DNA of 64,000 bases, from positions 558,001 through 622,000 of the forward strand of contig NC_030994.1 of assembly GCF_000149955.1 (NCBI RefSeq). The letters run 5' to 3'. The translations under genes were made by a program, and so were the position numbers. This document shows, piece after piece, positions 45,056 through 57,844 of the stretch; position 1 is the stretch's first letter, and each line of letters starts with the position of its first letter. The notes below the pieces were generated by a model. It was not told the origin of the DNA, did no database searches, and worked only from the letters and a program-made list of their open reading frames with translations. Origin of the DNA: Fusarium oxysporum f. sp. lycopersici 4287. Lineage: Eukaryota; Ascomycota; Sordariomycetes; Hypocreales; Nectriaceae.

Positions 45056-46499
45056 TCACTCTGAAAACATGGACCCTAACTCTGGCCCAGAGTCTCCTTC
45101 ATCTTTGTCCTTGGGCACTTTTTCCACTGGAACCAAAGAGGTTCTAGCTTTCTTGCGAACAACTCGTCGGTGAGTTGAACTCTTCAAGTGCTGCTTCCAT
45201 GCTTCTTCTGTCATTAACACCGTATGACAGACTTCGCATGTACGTTTACACGGTGTTGCTTTTGGTGGTGGGTTGCCAACTTGTGTGAGAACCTCTTTAG
45301 CAAGTGACGATATCTCAGTCGGTAATGGACGTTCTTCGCCTTTCAGGAACTGCTCCGTCAACTCGATCGCCGGCTCAACGACGTTCTGCCCATATTCTGA
45401 AACATCCGTACTGTCCAGAAGATACATGTTGTTCATAGCTTCTGGGCCAATCTCGCGTATCCGTGGAATCTGCTTCAGTCTTATCCAGCGAGTCTGGTAG
45501 ACAGCGTATCGTCTCGTTGCCGACTTCATCTCTTCAAGTCCTGCGCTCTTCAATTTCTCAAGCTCTGCAGCCTCTCGCCCCTCGTCAACAGCAGACAGGT
45601 ATGGCTCGAATTGCTTATATCCAATTGACTGCCAAATGCCCTTTGTCATGTCAAGCCGTTGACCTTCCACTTCCTTTTTATGCTTAAATTCGTAAAGTTC
45701 TCGGACTTCATCCATGAGTCCACTCGTCTGCATCTTATCGACTCGCTTATCGAGACGATCTCGCAGGACATCTCGTTCCGAGTAGACCCAGAACAGCAGA
45801 TTCTCCCAGGGCTGTTTGTTGGCGTCTTGCTGTGCCGCTTCTTTTCTAGCTTGTTGCTCAGCATAGTATTCGGATGCTCTCCTGCCGCTCCTGAGGTAAA
45901 TCTCCAGGGATCGCTGAATCTTGCGACGATCCTTGGGGTGCCATCGATCGGCCATGACAGGGTCAACCTTTCGTAACTCGTGGAGCATAACTTCGCCTGA
46001 CTCTTGCAGAATTGGAAATGACTTGGACATATCCAGGTCTATGTCATCTAGAATAACCTCTTTGAAGAGTATAGGGTCGACGTAATACTGTGAACCACCG
46101 ACGAGGATGGGCAATCGTCCTCGACCGCGAATCTCCCGTATTGTTCGAGTCGCTTCCCTCTTGAAATCATCAACATCCCAGGGTTGCTCATCCAAAGAAA
46201 TATGTCCAAGAAGATGATGAGGAATATCACGCTGTTCTTCAACAGTGATTTTGTTGGTGATGATTGGCAGTCCATTATACAACTGCATAGCATCGGCATT
46301 GATGATTTCACCATTCAACCGAGTTGCGAGTTCAACAGCCAACTAAATTCGTCAGATCCATTCTGTCATGTAGCATAACACTTACATCTGACTTGCCCGT
46401 GCCCGTTGATCCTAGCACAACCACCAGGGGTTCTGCTGGAGGTTTTCTAGACATTGTAGTGACATTTCGCCTGAGAAGAGGACTCAGGCGACGAAGCAT
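45056..46499 (-). CDS. MOD5: tRNA dimethylallyltransferase (Mod5 type)
   Basis: Adds an isopentenyl group to A37 of tRNAs reading UNN codons. Exon 1 (46386-46499) and exon 2 (45056-46342) flank a 43-nt intron (GTAAGT, ATTTAG); 466 aa. The P-loop VVVLGSTGTGKSD is split from LAVELATRLNGEIINADAMQ by the intron. Further family blocks are DIPHHLLGHI, LPILVGGSQYYV and RKIQRSLEIYLRSGRRASE. A C-terminal C2H2 zinc finger (CEVCHTVLMTEEAWKQHLKS, then STH) is the eukaryotic tRNA-binding addition. Two in-frame ATGs, codons 1 and 16, bracket a presequence-like MLRRLSPLLRRNVTT, suggesting mitochondrial and cytosolic/nuclear isoforms as in yeast. Confidence 0.95.
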
Positions 46500-47010
46500 C
46501 TAATATGATAAAGCCATAAATATTGATACACGATATTTGCCCTTGTCGTTTTGTTCCAGTGCTAATGAACAATATTGAGTCAAATCCTCAAATGTTCCAG
46601 AACAGGCAAAGCGGAGTCATTTTGACGGAAAAATTACGGCGGGGTTCAGAGCTTAGCTTCAATTGGTCTCAGAGGCTGAAACCCTTTGTTCACAGCTAGC
46701 TAGCTCCCTATAGGTACGTTTTACCTATGGAGAAGCTCAGGTTAGCTTGAGCTCCCATCTCGAGTCGCCCCTGGCTGGGGTCGGTCACGTGCCACTCCAC
46801 TCCCAATATTGGACACATCTACAATTTGGGCTCATTGAAGCCAGATCGCCAACCTCCGCCCCCCCAGCTCTCCTTTAATTATTCTCCCATCGACCCTTCA
46901 AATCGCCTGGGCTCTTCAAGCTCAGCATCTTCCTTTTCTTTCCTTCTTTCTTCCCCTCATTGGATGAATAGTCCAATTCTTGTTCTGTCCCTTTAGTATC
47001 GTTGCCCACC
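46500..47010. promoter_or_regulatory. Divergent promoter, MOD5/SEC61
   Basis: 511 bp between start codons. Holds CACGTG at 46786-46791, the palindrome CCAATATTGG at 46803-46812 (CCAAT on both strands), AGCTAGCTAGCT near 46697 and a long CT tract at 46920-46960 just before the SEC61 start, typical of strongly expressed fungal genes. Confidence 0.5.
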
Positions 47011-48620
47011 ATGAGTTCCCGTAAGTTGTTCTCCTTGTCTGGAGCTGAAGCTCAAACTTTTGAGCTCGCGCGACATCACAAAATGGCGCGCAATTGCCAA
47101 TTGGCATCGCGATCATCAGACCAAAGCTGACAGTGGCTGCGCTCGATAGTACGATTCCTCGATCTGGTCAAACCGTTCGTGCCGTTCCTCCCTGAGGTTC
47201 AGCAGCCGGAGACCAAGATTCCCTTCAACCAGAAGCTCATGTGGACGGCCCTCACCCTCCTCATCTTCCTGGTCATGAGCCAGATGCCTCTCTACGGTAT
47301 CGTCTCCTCCGACAACTCGGATCCTCTATACTGGCTGCGAATGGTTATCGCGAGTAACCGTGGTACACTGATGGAATTGGGTATCACCCCCATCATCTCC
47401 TCTGGCATGGTTTTCCAGCTCCTTGCTGGCACCCACATGATCGACGTCAACCTTGACCTCAAGTCCGACCGCGAGCTCTACCAGACCGCCCAGAAGCTTC
47501 TGGCCTTCATCCTCTCCGCCGGTACTGCTACTGTCTACGTCTTCTCCGGTCTCTATGGACCTCCCTCCGACCTCGGTGCTGGTATTGTCTTCCTCCTGAT
47601 TCTCCAGCTTGTTGTTGCCGGCATGATTGTCATCCTCCTCGACGAGCTCCTCCAGAAGGGCTACGGTCTTGGCAGCGGTATCTCTCTGTTCATTGCCACC
47701 AACATCTGCGAGTCCATCATGTGGAAGGCTTTCTCCCCCACCACCATCAACACTGGCCGTGGTCCCGAGTTTGAGGGTGCTGTCATTGCCCTCTTCCACC
47801 TCCTCATGACCTGGCCCAACAAGCAGCGAGCTCTCCAGGAGGCTTTCTACCGCCAGAACCTCCCCAACATCATGAACCTCCTTGCCACCATTGCCGTCTT
47901 CGCCGCTGTCATCTACCTCCAGGGTTTCCGCGTCGAGATCCCCGTCAAGTCTTCTCGCCAGCGTGGTGCTCGTGGATCTTACCCCGTCCGCCTGTTCTAC
48001 ACCTCCAACATGCCCATCATGCTGCAGTCCGCTCTTTCTTCCAACGTCTTCCTTATCAGCCAGATGCTCTACTCCCGCTTCTCTGAGAACCTCCTTGTCC
48101 GTCTCTTCGGTGTCTGGGAGGCTAAGGATGGTTCTTCTCAGCTCCACGCTACCTCTGGTCTCGTCTACTACATGTCTCCTCCCCAGAACATGAAGGAGGC
48201 TCTTCTCGACCCTATCCACATGAGTGCCTACATTGTCTACATGCTCGGTGCTTGCGCTCTCTTCTCCAAGACCTGGATTGAGGTTTCTGGCTCCAGCCCT
48301 CGTGATGTTGCCAAGCAGCTCAAGGATCAGGGTCTCGTCATGGCCGGTCACCGTGATCAGTCCATGTACAAAGAGCTCAAGCGTATCATTCCTACTGCCG
48401 CTGCCTTTGGTGGTGCCTGCATTGGTGCGCTCTCCGTCACCAGTGACCTTTTGGGCGCTCTTGGTTCCGGTACTGGTACTCTCCTTGCTGTCACGTAAGT
48501 TGAATCTCGTCTTAATACTTCAATCGCAATACTAACAGATACAGTATCATCTACGGTTACTTCGAAATCGCCGCCAAGGAGGGTGACATGGCCGGTATGA
48601 AGGGCATGATTATGGGCTAA
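47011..48620 (+). CDS. SEC61: Protein translocon subunit Sec61 alpha
   Basis: Pore-forming subunit of the ER translocon for co- and post-translational protein import. Exon 1 is only 10 nt (47011-47020), followed by a 129-nt intron (GTAAGT, branch GCTGAC, GATAG), exon 2 at 47150-48494, a 50-nt intron (GTAAGT, branch ACTAAC, ACAG) and exon 3 at 48545-48620. The product is 476 aa, the standard length. It starts [13 protein letters not shown] and has family blocks [51 protein letters not shown] and the cytosolic loop [20 protein letters not shown] that contacts ribosomes. Ten hydrophobic helices are expected. Codon use is strongly C-ending and biased, indicating high expression, unlike its neighbours. 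Confidence 0.97.
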
Positions 48621-49113
48621 TCAGCCATCTTGACGAACTAAGGCACGATTGATTCAGCCTTACGTTGTGGCCCGAGACGGGCGTATTGTGTATCAAGAGT
48701 AAAGAGGAAGAAAAGATAAAATAGTTAACATGTTTTTGTTTCCTTTTTGCTCGACAAGCCGGAGGAGTCGGGGTAGTGATGTCATCTTGGCTGGGAAGGG
48801 AATTGGGACAGTTATTAAAGGCTGTCGTGTCAATATTAACAAAAATAGCTCAAGAGCTGTCATGACGGGTTGGTTGGAGAGGGACGCCATGTCTGAAAGC
48901 CACGTGTGGTACGGATGAGCTCCGTTGTAACTCAAGAACGATCTATGAATGACATATATTTAATGCCAATTGTGCAACGTCCGATTTCGCTTGACTGTAA
49001 CTGCAGGGTAGTTTACATGGGAATGAATAAAGCGATGACTGTCACCCTACATGGTTACATAACCAAAGAGTTAAACAATCTCTACACAGTCTAGTTCACG
49101 GGTTGTCTCAACA

Positions 49114-49137
49114 CTGCAGGTCTCACCGGTCCTGCAG
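49114..49137. repeat. 7-bp inverted repeat CTGCAGG/CCTGCAG
   Basis: CTGCAGG at 49114-49120 and CCTGCAG at 49131-49137 around a 10-nt loop. Each arm itself contains the palindrome CTGCAG. May be chance. Confidence 0.45.
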
Positions 49138-50785
49138 AAGTGAGGCCCTCGCGTCACGGTCCAACAGGAACACACCCAGTTCAACTGCAAGGTCATCAGA
49201 CTTCGATTGGTCAAAGACGTTGAATGCAACCGCTACACGGCATTAGAACGTGGGGGAACCGTTTTCCCCAGGGATCTGGAGTAACGGTAAGGAACGAGTG
49301 TATTAGCCGGCGGTGAGGGATAGCGAATCACGAAAGAGGGGATTGTGATCAACCTGACGGTTTGCATGTGTTGAGGCTGAATGCACGACATGTGTCTTGT
49401 CGTACAGTACGTTTGAAGGTTGTGTTGCTCGACAATGTGATTGTTGCAAAGACTGTGATGATACAGCATGGTATAGAGTCTCAATGGCGTTTTTGACGGT
49501 TGATAGGTGAGAAACAAAGTTATAAGCGATTGGATGAGGCGTATTTCCTGCATATCATAGAGCTACGGACACAATTGTGATGGGTGTGCTCAGACCGCAG
49601 GGTGGCATGGAAGCTGTTGAAGACATGATCCCTGTTCAAAGAGGACGCAAGACTTCAGCTCATTTGGTGTTGTTGTGGAGATGGTTCTTTCTAGGGTAGC
49701 TTGTGATGGTATGGTGCTTGACTGGAACGTTTGTCGTGAATTGTATGATATGGTTAGGATGCAATTGGTAATTGTTGATCAAACAAAGAAGGGCAATGAT
49801 GTTTGACCTTCATGAATGATCTTTGTCTGCAGATACAATTCACTTGGGTGGATGAAAGAGAACAATCACGAGCCTTTTGAATGGGGACACTCGCCAGTAT
49901 ACACGGGTAGAGGATCATCGTCAAATGTTTGATAGCAGTCAATGTAATCAATTAGGTATCAATCAGGCTCTTTCAATTGCACTTCTTTCAATTGACAACG
50001 ATCACGATCCCAATTATCACCGTGTCTACCGAATACAGGTACGTGCGTGGAAATTAGTCAAGACTACTGGCATTTCACTGATTCATAAATAACTGCACGT
50101 TCCCACGCGTCAACTCACGATGGTTTACCACTCCTTAGCCCTATAACTTCGCCCTTGTTTTTTCGAGTCAGTCCATCATTTTACAGTCTGTCGGTATCAA
50201 TTCCGAGCCAATGTCTCATATGTCTCATAACGTCATGACCGATACCTGTTAGATAAGGCTGTCGGAGCGAGTTACCTGATGCAAAGGGCACTTTTGTAGC
50301 GGTCGGTTGGGTATCTTCAAGTTCGAACGCTAACTGGGTCTGTGTGGTTAAAATACCTTGTCTAGACATGTCTGAGTTTTGGCTCAACATTGATATCCTT
50401 GTGACCTTTTACAAGGATCATTTGCTATCAATCAGTAGCATTTGAACATGAAAACATTTATAACATTCAATTGATTGTGTTGAATTGAGGAATCTGACAC
50501 CTGCTTGAAACGGAGTAGACGAGGTGATTGTCCCCGCAGCCCCGTCATACAGTATAGAACTGGGGTAACATACAGATTGCTCGCATCATTAATTGCTAAT
50601 GTTTGTCATGACGACTTGTGAGAAATTTATAGTGGGTAAATGGGTCCAAAGGATCGTTGAGGCTAGAGGTTTTCTCAAAGTTAATTCTGTACGAAGAAAT
50701 AGTCAAGGAATAACCCGACGCCAACTAAATTCAGGGCGTTCGTAAAGTTACAGAGTAGGGCAACATTGCATTCATCATCTGTATG

Positions 50786-50810
50786 GATCGCATCGCATCG
50801 CATCGCATCC
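50786..50810 (+). repeat. Pentanucleotide repeat, CATCG-type, about 5 units
   Basis: GATCG followed by three CATCG units and CATCC. Short microsatellite about 950 bp upstream of the ABC transporter start. Confidence 0.8.
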
Positions 50811-50950
50811 ACCGTTACCTGACCTACTGAACTGTGCCTAGCCTAGGCCATCACTGCCCCACTAAAGCTTCATAGCTTGCATCTCACTCCCTGGACACCG
50901 ACACATGCCCTCCACTTTCCTCTCCCCCCGGTGCATCCAACAAGAGTAAA

Positions 50951-50970
50951 GTCTTGTCTTGTCTTGTCTT
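50951..50970 (+). repeat. Pentanucleotide repeat (GTCTT)4
   Basis: Four exact GTCTT units followed by GCGTGCGTGTG. Short microsatellite within the presumed promoter of the ABC transporter. Confidence 0.85.
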
Positions 50971-51756
50971 GCGTGCGTGTGAATCCATAACGTATCTCGG
51001 ACTTGTGTTGTTTGGGCCTGGCCTAGTCTTCCCCGTTCGTTCGGTTCGTTTGGTTCTTCTCTTCAACGGCCGCCGCACTCTTCGTCTCTTCCTCCTCTTT
51101 TCTTAGTTCCTGCAAGTCACGGTCAAAACTTTTTGTTTCGACTGCATTCTTCATCTAATACTTCTATTGACATCGGTACTGATATTCTTTCATTTTGGTT
51201 TCTTGCAGAGTATTCTTTTCGGTCCTTTCACGCTCTCTAGAAAGACGTCATTCGTCGGAGAGTGTTCAGAGTTCGCATACAAACTCTGACGGCATCTGAT
51301 CGATGATCAACACGACAATCTGCGACCTCGGCATCATCTTACAGTTCGATTGAGTGCTGAACGACTCAAAAATTGCGATCGCAAAGAAGCGCAATTTCGG
51401 TCTTGAGATTTCAGTTCTTGACCACCCGGGTTCTACCAGAATCGCTCACGTCACGCCACGCTCAATGGTGCTTGCAAGTGACACTTGACCGGGATCATTG
51501 CGACAAAGCTCCGACAAGACTGCAATACCTTGACAGCCTCGACACCTCCGGCGCCGCAGCCACCGCTACCGGTCCGACGCACGCGTGCAACCCACCTTGG
51601 GTCTTGACGAGCACCTGCCCGAACCCGTTGCCTGAGAACTCTTTTGACGCATACAATCCCGCCAATCCATTGTCGCGGCATCTCGAATTACTTGCTTTCC
51701 GCTCTGCGGCAGTCCCCCACACCAGTGAGCTCGACCTGAGCAATATCTCTGAAACC

Positions 51757-54700
51757 ATGGGGTTTGCGCAGTGCAATGGAACTATATGGGAGATTGATGA
51801 CTTCAGCGTCTGCTTCCGAGTAGAGTTTGTTCTCCCTTGTCTTGACCCCTGTGCTTGAAAAGCTGGCTGACCGTTTTTCTTGTACTGCTCTAGCTACCTG
51901 CAGATTCTGTTCCCTCTGATCGCCCTGTTCGTTTCCGTTGCGCTTTTGGCCTGGACAAGCATCTCCCGCGTTCTGAGCTCCTGGTCCAAGTCCAAAGCTA
52001 GGTATCAACAGCTTGCAAGCGAGGACCGACGCCACAGCCATACCGATCTTCCTCCCGAGCAGGTTGACGATTCTGATGACGATGATGGGCTTGAGATTAA
52101 CGGCGGTCGATTGGCCCTTGTCAAGACTACTACTCGTGGNNNNNNNNNNNNNNNNNNNNNNNNNNNNNNNNNNNNNNNNNNNNNNNNNNNNNNNNNNNNN
52201 NNNNNNNNNNNNNNNNNNNNNNNNNNNNNNNNNNNNNNNNNNNNNNNNNNNNNNNNNNNNNNNNNNNNNNNNNNNNNNNNNNNNNNNNNNNNNNNNNNNN
52301 NNNNNNNNNNNNNNNNNNNNNNNNNNNNNNNNNNNNNNNNNNNNNNNNNNNNNNNNNNNNNNNNNNNNNNNNNNNNNNNNNNNNNNNNNNNNNNNNNNNN
52401 NNNNNNNNNNNNNNNNNNNNNNNNNNNNNNNNNNNNNNNNNNNNNNNNNNNNNNNNNNNNNNNNNNGTCCTCATCTCTGGAACATACGCTTTCCTCTATG
52501 CTCACTGGTCTCTCAGTCTTTCTTTTCCGATCCGCCTTCTCCAAGATGACATTAGCCGAACCGACAAGAACACAACGATTGTGGAGTTTGCACTTATCAC
52601 GCTCCTTTTCGTAATGGCAATGACCACTAGAAAGGGCAACAAAACAGTCCGCTTGGAATGGGAGGACGGAATTGAACCCTCGCGTGAGCCCTTGGCCAGT
52701 CTGTTTTCCCTGGCTGTGTTTGGCTGGGTTGATGCCATTGTCTACAAGGGCTGGAAGGCTCCAATGGAAATGGAGCATGTCTGGAACTTGCTGCCCAAGG
52801 ACAAGGCCGCTGCTGTTATTGCTGATTACCGTCAGATGAAACGAACTGGTTCTCTTGCGGTGCATCTGCTCAAGTACTTCAAGCGGGACTTGCTGATTCA
52901 ATGCGCTCTCGCCGTCCTTGCTGGCCTCTTCACTTTTGCGCCAACCCTTCTTCTGAAGGTAATTCTCGAATTCGTGGAAGACTACAATGCAGGACTGGAG
53001 AAGACAATCGAATTCTGGGAAGGCGAGAATACAGAAAAATCGGGTAGCAACCTACCGATTAATGTCATCTGGCTTTATGTCATTGGCCTTCCTGTAGTCG
53101 ATTTAATACGTTCATACGCCGATAACCAAGCTCTCTGGATTGGTCGAAAGATCTGCATCCGTGTCCGAGCACTTATTATCGGCGACATCTATGCCAAAGC
53201 ACTTCGTCGCAAGGCTTCCACAGGCAAGGACAAGGTGCTGCTTGATGACAAAGTTAGCCCTCCAAAGGAAGACGAGACGCAGAATGGCTTTGTTGGAAAG
53301 ATTAAGCGAGCCTTGAGCATGAAGAAGGACGATAAGAAAGCCTCTCCCAACGATGCCGAATCTGCCAACGAGAGTATCAAGGACGACAAGAAGGACGATT
53401 CTGCTGATGAGCAGGCCAATCTGGGTACTATCATCAACCTCATGTCTATCGACAGTTTCAAGATCTCCGAAGTCACTGCGTATCTACACTTTCTGTGTGC
53501 TTCCGCTCCTACGCAGCTGGTTATTGCTGTTGTACTGCTCTGGCAGGTCATGGGTCTCAGTGCCATCCCTGGTATCATCGTCATGGTCCTTCTCCTGCCT
53601 GTCAACTACGGTCTTGCTCGGGGTTTCACCATCACTTCGAAGAGAATTCTTGCAGCAACCGATAAGCGTACTAACGTAACCAATGAAGTCTTGCAAAACA
53701 TTCGCATCATCAAGTACTTTGCCTGGGAACAACGCTTTGGCCGTATCATTGACGAGAAGCGTCAACTGGAACTCAAGGCTTTGCGTTCGAGGTTCATGGT
53801 CTGGGCACTGGCTGTAGCTATTTGGAACTCCGTGCCCGTTCTCATCACCTTCTTCTCGTTCCTTGTCTACACAGTTGTCGAGAAAAAGCCCCTGAAGCCA
53901 TCCATTGCCTTTACAGCCATGTCACTCTTCATGCTCCTCCGCGTCCCTCTGGACCAGTTTGGCGATATGTTCGCCCACGTCCAGGAAACCAAGGTTTCTA
54001 TCGATCGTGTGGAGGAGTTTCTTCAGGAGGAAGAGACCGACAAGTATATCCAGCTTGGCTTGGATAATGTGGATGACGACGGTGTCAGGCGAATTGGTTT
54101 CAACAACGCTACTCTTACGTGGGGTAGCAAAGACACTGTTGCTGAGGATAGTGCCCGTGCTTTCCGACTCATGGATCTGGACATTGATTTCAAGATCGGT
54201 AAACTGAATATCATCGCAGGCCCTACAGGTTCCGGAAAGACATCCATGTTGATGGGTCTTCTTGGCGAAATGACTTTGCTTGAAGGTGGTGTTTACTGTC
54301 CTGGTGGCCGCAGCCGAGAAGACGTTCACCCCGACCCTGAGACTGGTCTCGCCAACACGATCGCCTACGTCGCACAATCCGCTTGGTTGGTTAATGCAAA
54401 CGTCCGCGAAAACATTCTCTTCTCTGCACCATTTGACGAGCAACGGTACCGCAATGTCATTGTGGCTTGTGCACTGGAACGCGACCTCCAGATTCTCGAC
54501 CACGGCGACGAAACACTGGTTGGAGAAAAGGGCATCACACTTTCTGGTGGACAGAAGCAACGTATTTCTCTTGCTCGTGCTCTCTACTCCAACTCTGCCC
54601 ATCTACTACTTGACGACTGTCTGAGCGCTGTTGACTCGCACACCGCGCAATGGATCTTTAGCAACTGCATTCGAGGACCCCTCATGAGGAACCGAACTTG

Positions 54701-57014
54701 TGTTCTTGTCACACACAACACGACCCTCTGTGTTCCTGCTTCGGATTACGTGGTCCTGCTCGAGAATGGTCGAGTTGATATCCAAGGTCCTTCAGCTGAG
54801 GTTATTGCTTCCGGCAAGCTTGGTGAGGAGATTCAAAAGTCTCATCCCGGCTCAGCCAACCCCTCGCGCATTCCTTCTCGTGTCCCCTCAAGCGTCGGTG
54901 ATGATGAAACCACCGTTAACGGCCAAGGCGATGCTCTCGATGGCGTGGATAGCTCCAAGAAGGACGCTCAGAACAAACCCAAGAAGGATGCTATGGAAGA
55001 AACCAAGGCCACTGGGTCAGTCAAGTGGCCCGTTCTCAAGCTGTACCTTCAGTCTATGGGCCCTTGGTGGTTCTGGATTGTTGCTCTCTTCGTCTTTATT
55101 TCTCAGCAGGTTTCTGGATTGGCCACCAACCTCTGGGTCCGTGTATGGGCGAACCAATATGTCAATGGTACAGCAGAGTCAAAGGTCACCCCGGCTATGT
55201 ACTCTTCTACACAATTCAATGCTGTCGGCTTTGCCAACGTTGTCCGACTTGGCTCTGTGGAAGATATCAAGTCTCTCGATGGGTCCATTTCTGCGCAAGA
55301 TCACCCGCATGGGGTCAACGCCATGTACTACTTGAGCGTTCTCGCCGCTATCGGAATTGCCGGTGCCCTCGCAGCTCTCTTCAGAGATCTGTGGATCTTC
55401 CTGGGATCGTTGACGGCATCAAAGGGCATTCACGATCGGTTGATAGCATCTGTGACGCGAGCTAAGTTCAAGTTCTTTGATGTTACGCCACTAGGCCAAT
55501 TGATGAACCGATTCAGTAAAGATCTGGAGGCGGTCGATCAAGAAATTGCACCTGTGGCAATTGGAGTAATCAGCTGTGGCATTTCTCTGATGATGACGGT
55601 TGGCCTGATCGCATACATCACACCCAACTTCTTGTACGCCGCTGCTGGTATTGCTGTTCTGTTCTACCTCATCGCCGCTTTCTACCTCCGAGCTTCTCGT
55701 GATCTGAAGCGTCTTGAGGCAGTTCAGCGCAGTCCTCTGTTCCAGCAATTTGGAGAGACATTGAGTGGTATGACAACCATTCGAGCTTATGGTGACGAGC
55801 GACGATTCATCCGAGACAATTTGGAGAAGATCAACACTCAGAGTCGACCCTTCATTTACCTGTGGGCATGCAATAGATGGCTGGCCTTCAGGGCTGATCT
55901 TGTGGGAGACTTGGTGGCCTTCTTTGCTGGCATGTTCCTTATCCTCAACCTTGGTAAGACCGATGCAGGTGCTGCGGGTATTTCTCTGAGCTACGCATTG
56001 AGCTTCACCGAGAGCGTTCTGTGGCTTGTACGTCTTTATGCCATTAACGAGCAAAACATGAACTCTATGGAACGTATCAAGGAGTATCTCGATGTTGAGC
56101 AAGAGGCAGAAGCTGTTATTGAGGACAGCCGACCCCCAGCAGACTGGCCTCGTAAGGGATCGGTCGAGTTTGTGGACTACACAACAAGTTACCGAAAGGA
56201 GCTCAACCCTGTCTTGCAGAACATTACACTCAAGATTGAGCCGCAAGAAAAGGTTGGTATTGTTGGAAGAACAGGTGCAGGCAAGAGTTCTCTGGCTCTG
56301 GCAATTTTCCGGGCGCTAGAGGCGGACAAGGGCAAGATTCTCATCGACGGACTCGAGATTGGCAGCATTGGTCTTCAGGATCTCCGAGAGAACATCACTA
56401 TTGTTCCTCAAGATCCCACACTATTCCACGGCACGATTCGAAGCAACTTGGATCCATTCGATCAATACACAGATGATCAGATCTTTGCTGCGCTCCGACG
56501 AGTACAGCTCATTGGTCCGGATGAGCCTCTAACATCACCACCTACGCCTACACAAACACCTGGCTCACCAAACTCACCGACTACCAAGACCAACAAGAAC
56601 ATTTTCTTGAATCTTCAATCACCAGTTGCAGCATCCGGCTCAAACCTGTCACAAGGACAGCGCCAGCTTTTGTGTCTTGCTCGAGCCATGCTCAAGTCTC
56701 CCACAGTGTTAGTCATGGACGAAGCCACAGCATCCATCGACTACGCCACCGACTCAAAGATCCAAGAAACAATCCGCGAGCTCACAGGCACCGTGATCAC
56801 AATTGCCCATCGACTAGCAACCATTGTAGACTACGACAAGGTGCTGGTTCTCGATAAGGGCCAGGTGGTTGAGTATGCTCATCCTTGGGAACTCATCAAC
56901 AACAAGGATGGTACATTCCGAAGTATGTGTGAGATGAGTGGTGAGCTGGATGTTCTCCTCAAGGCGGCGAAGAAGAAGTGGGATTCTGGACGTTTGGTGG
57001 ATGTTGATCCATAG
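51757..57014 (+). CDS. ABCC (MRP-type) full ABC transporter
   Basis: ATP-driven exporter, by family usually of glutathione conjugates, bile-acid-like compounds or drugs, often at the vacuole. Exon 1 is 51757-51824 (MGFAQCNGTIWEIDD); a 69-nt intron (GTTTGT, branch GCTGACC, CTCTAG) leads to the exon from 51894. TMD0 follows but is cut by 327 N at 52140-52466; after the gap one frame runs 1,515 codons to 57014. NBD1 (54130-54830) has GPTGSGKTS, LSGGQKQR and LLLDDCLSAVD, with Asp in the catalytic Glu position, as usual for ABCC NBD1. NBD2 (56160-56960) has GRTGAGKSS, LSQGQRQL and VLVMDEATASID. A Lys/Asp-rich insertion in TMD1 (near 53300-53420) recalls the Ybt1/Vmr1 branch. The frame before and after the gap differs by two, so the gap hides an intron or its size is wrong. 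Confidence 0.93.
52140..52466. other. Assembly gap, 327 N
   Basis: Unsequenced run inside the N-terminal membrane domain of the ABC transporter. Translations through it are meaningless. Confidence 1.
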
Positions 57015-57844
57015 GGGGAGAAAGAGAAACTACCACGTATAGAAGAGGAGGATTAAAAGTATGAGAGGAACGGTTTCCGGGATTCAGTACTTGTATATTT
57101 GTGGTGATGAGCCATGGACTTGAATAAAATTATAGAAGGCATATGCCTATAATTATGAGCTCTGAGCATTGACTGGTGCTGGGTGGTGCCTAAAATGTTG
57201 TGTGTCGCGAGTCTAAGTGTATCATGATACGTGGTAATGTCTAATGTCATCAAAATGAAGCCATCGTCAACGCCAAAGTGGGTCCGGAAAGTGGATGAGA
57301 TCTTCTCCGCAATTCGGCGTCAAGATTGCATGAACTGGATATACCCTGATACTTCAATAGTTTAATACAACTTATCGACGTAGATACTGTATAGAGTATG
57401 TGTCTATTCATATAAATGTTTCAATAACTGCATCACCCCTGCTCACTCAATGCAGGGCAAGCATGACTCTCAGGCAGCACCAGCTTTACTGACAAGGGTA
57501 CGTATCTTTGCTTTCGTCACTGGGTTACAGACCGATTCGTTGGCCTTGACGACTTGACAACATAACATCAACTCTAGCTCTTGTCTTTTAAAATAGTTTC
57601 ATTCGCTTGCTCGTATCCCCCCTCTTGTTTACTCTATTTCTCGTCACCCCTCATTTTCCACCGCGGCTTTTTAGCAGTGCTTCACAGCCAATACTTACGT
57701 GTACCGCTGTGGCGAGGTCGGATTGGGCACGTGCTCATCACTCCATCAGGATCTAGACTTGATCACCATCTCCGACTTTTTATATCGTTCTTCATCAACC
57801 CGTCAAGGGCGATTAACTCTTTGGCTGTGGGAATATCGTCTAGT
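57015..57844. other. Intergenic after ABC transporter
   Basis: ABC transporter 3' flank and the leader of the next gene. The frame is open from 57581 into the next CDS but only via a TTG start. No separate gene. Confidence 0.45.

Larger units (their letters stand above)
48621..51756. other. Large intergenic region, 3.1 kb
   Basis: No gene supported. Includes SEC61 3' flank, a CTGCAGG...CCTGCAG inverted repeat (49114-49137) and pentanucleotide repeats upstream of the ABC transporter. 51060-51756 is CT-rich and probably the long 5' leader of the transporter, with the open frame 51373-51756 read in phase with it. Confidence 0.5.

Noticed and set aside
47326..48351. 341-codon minus-strand frame opposite SEC61
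   Set aside because: Antisense shadow created by strong C-ending codon bias in SEC61; no domain.
53922..54602. 226-codon minus-strand frame opposite NBD1 of the ABC transporter
   Set aside because: Shadow of a highly conserved coding region.
55491..56246. 251-codon minus-strand frame opposite the ABC transporter
   Set aside because: Shadow frame; no recognisable domain and the plus strand is clearly coding.
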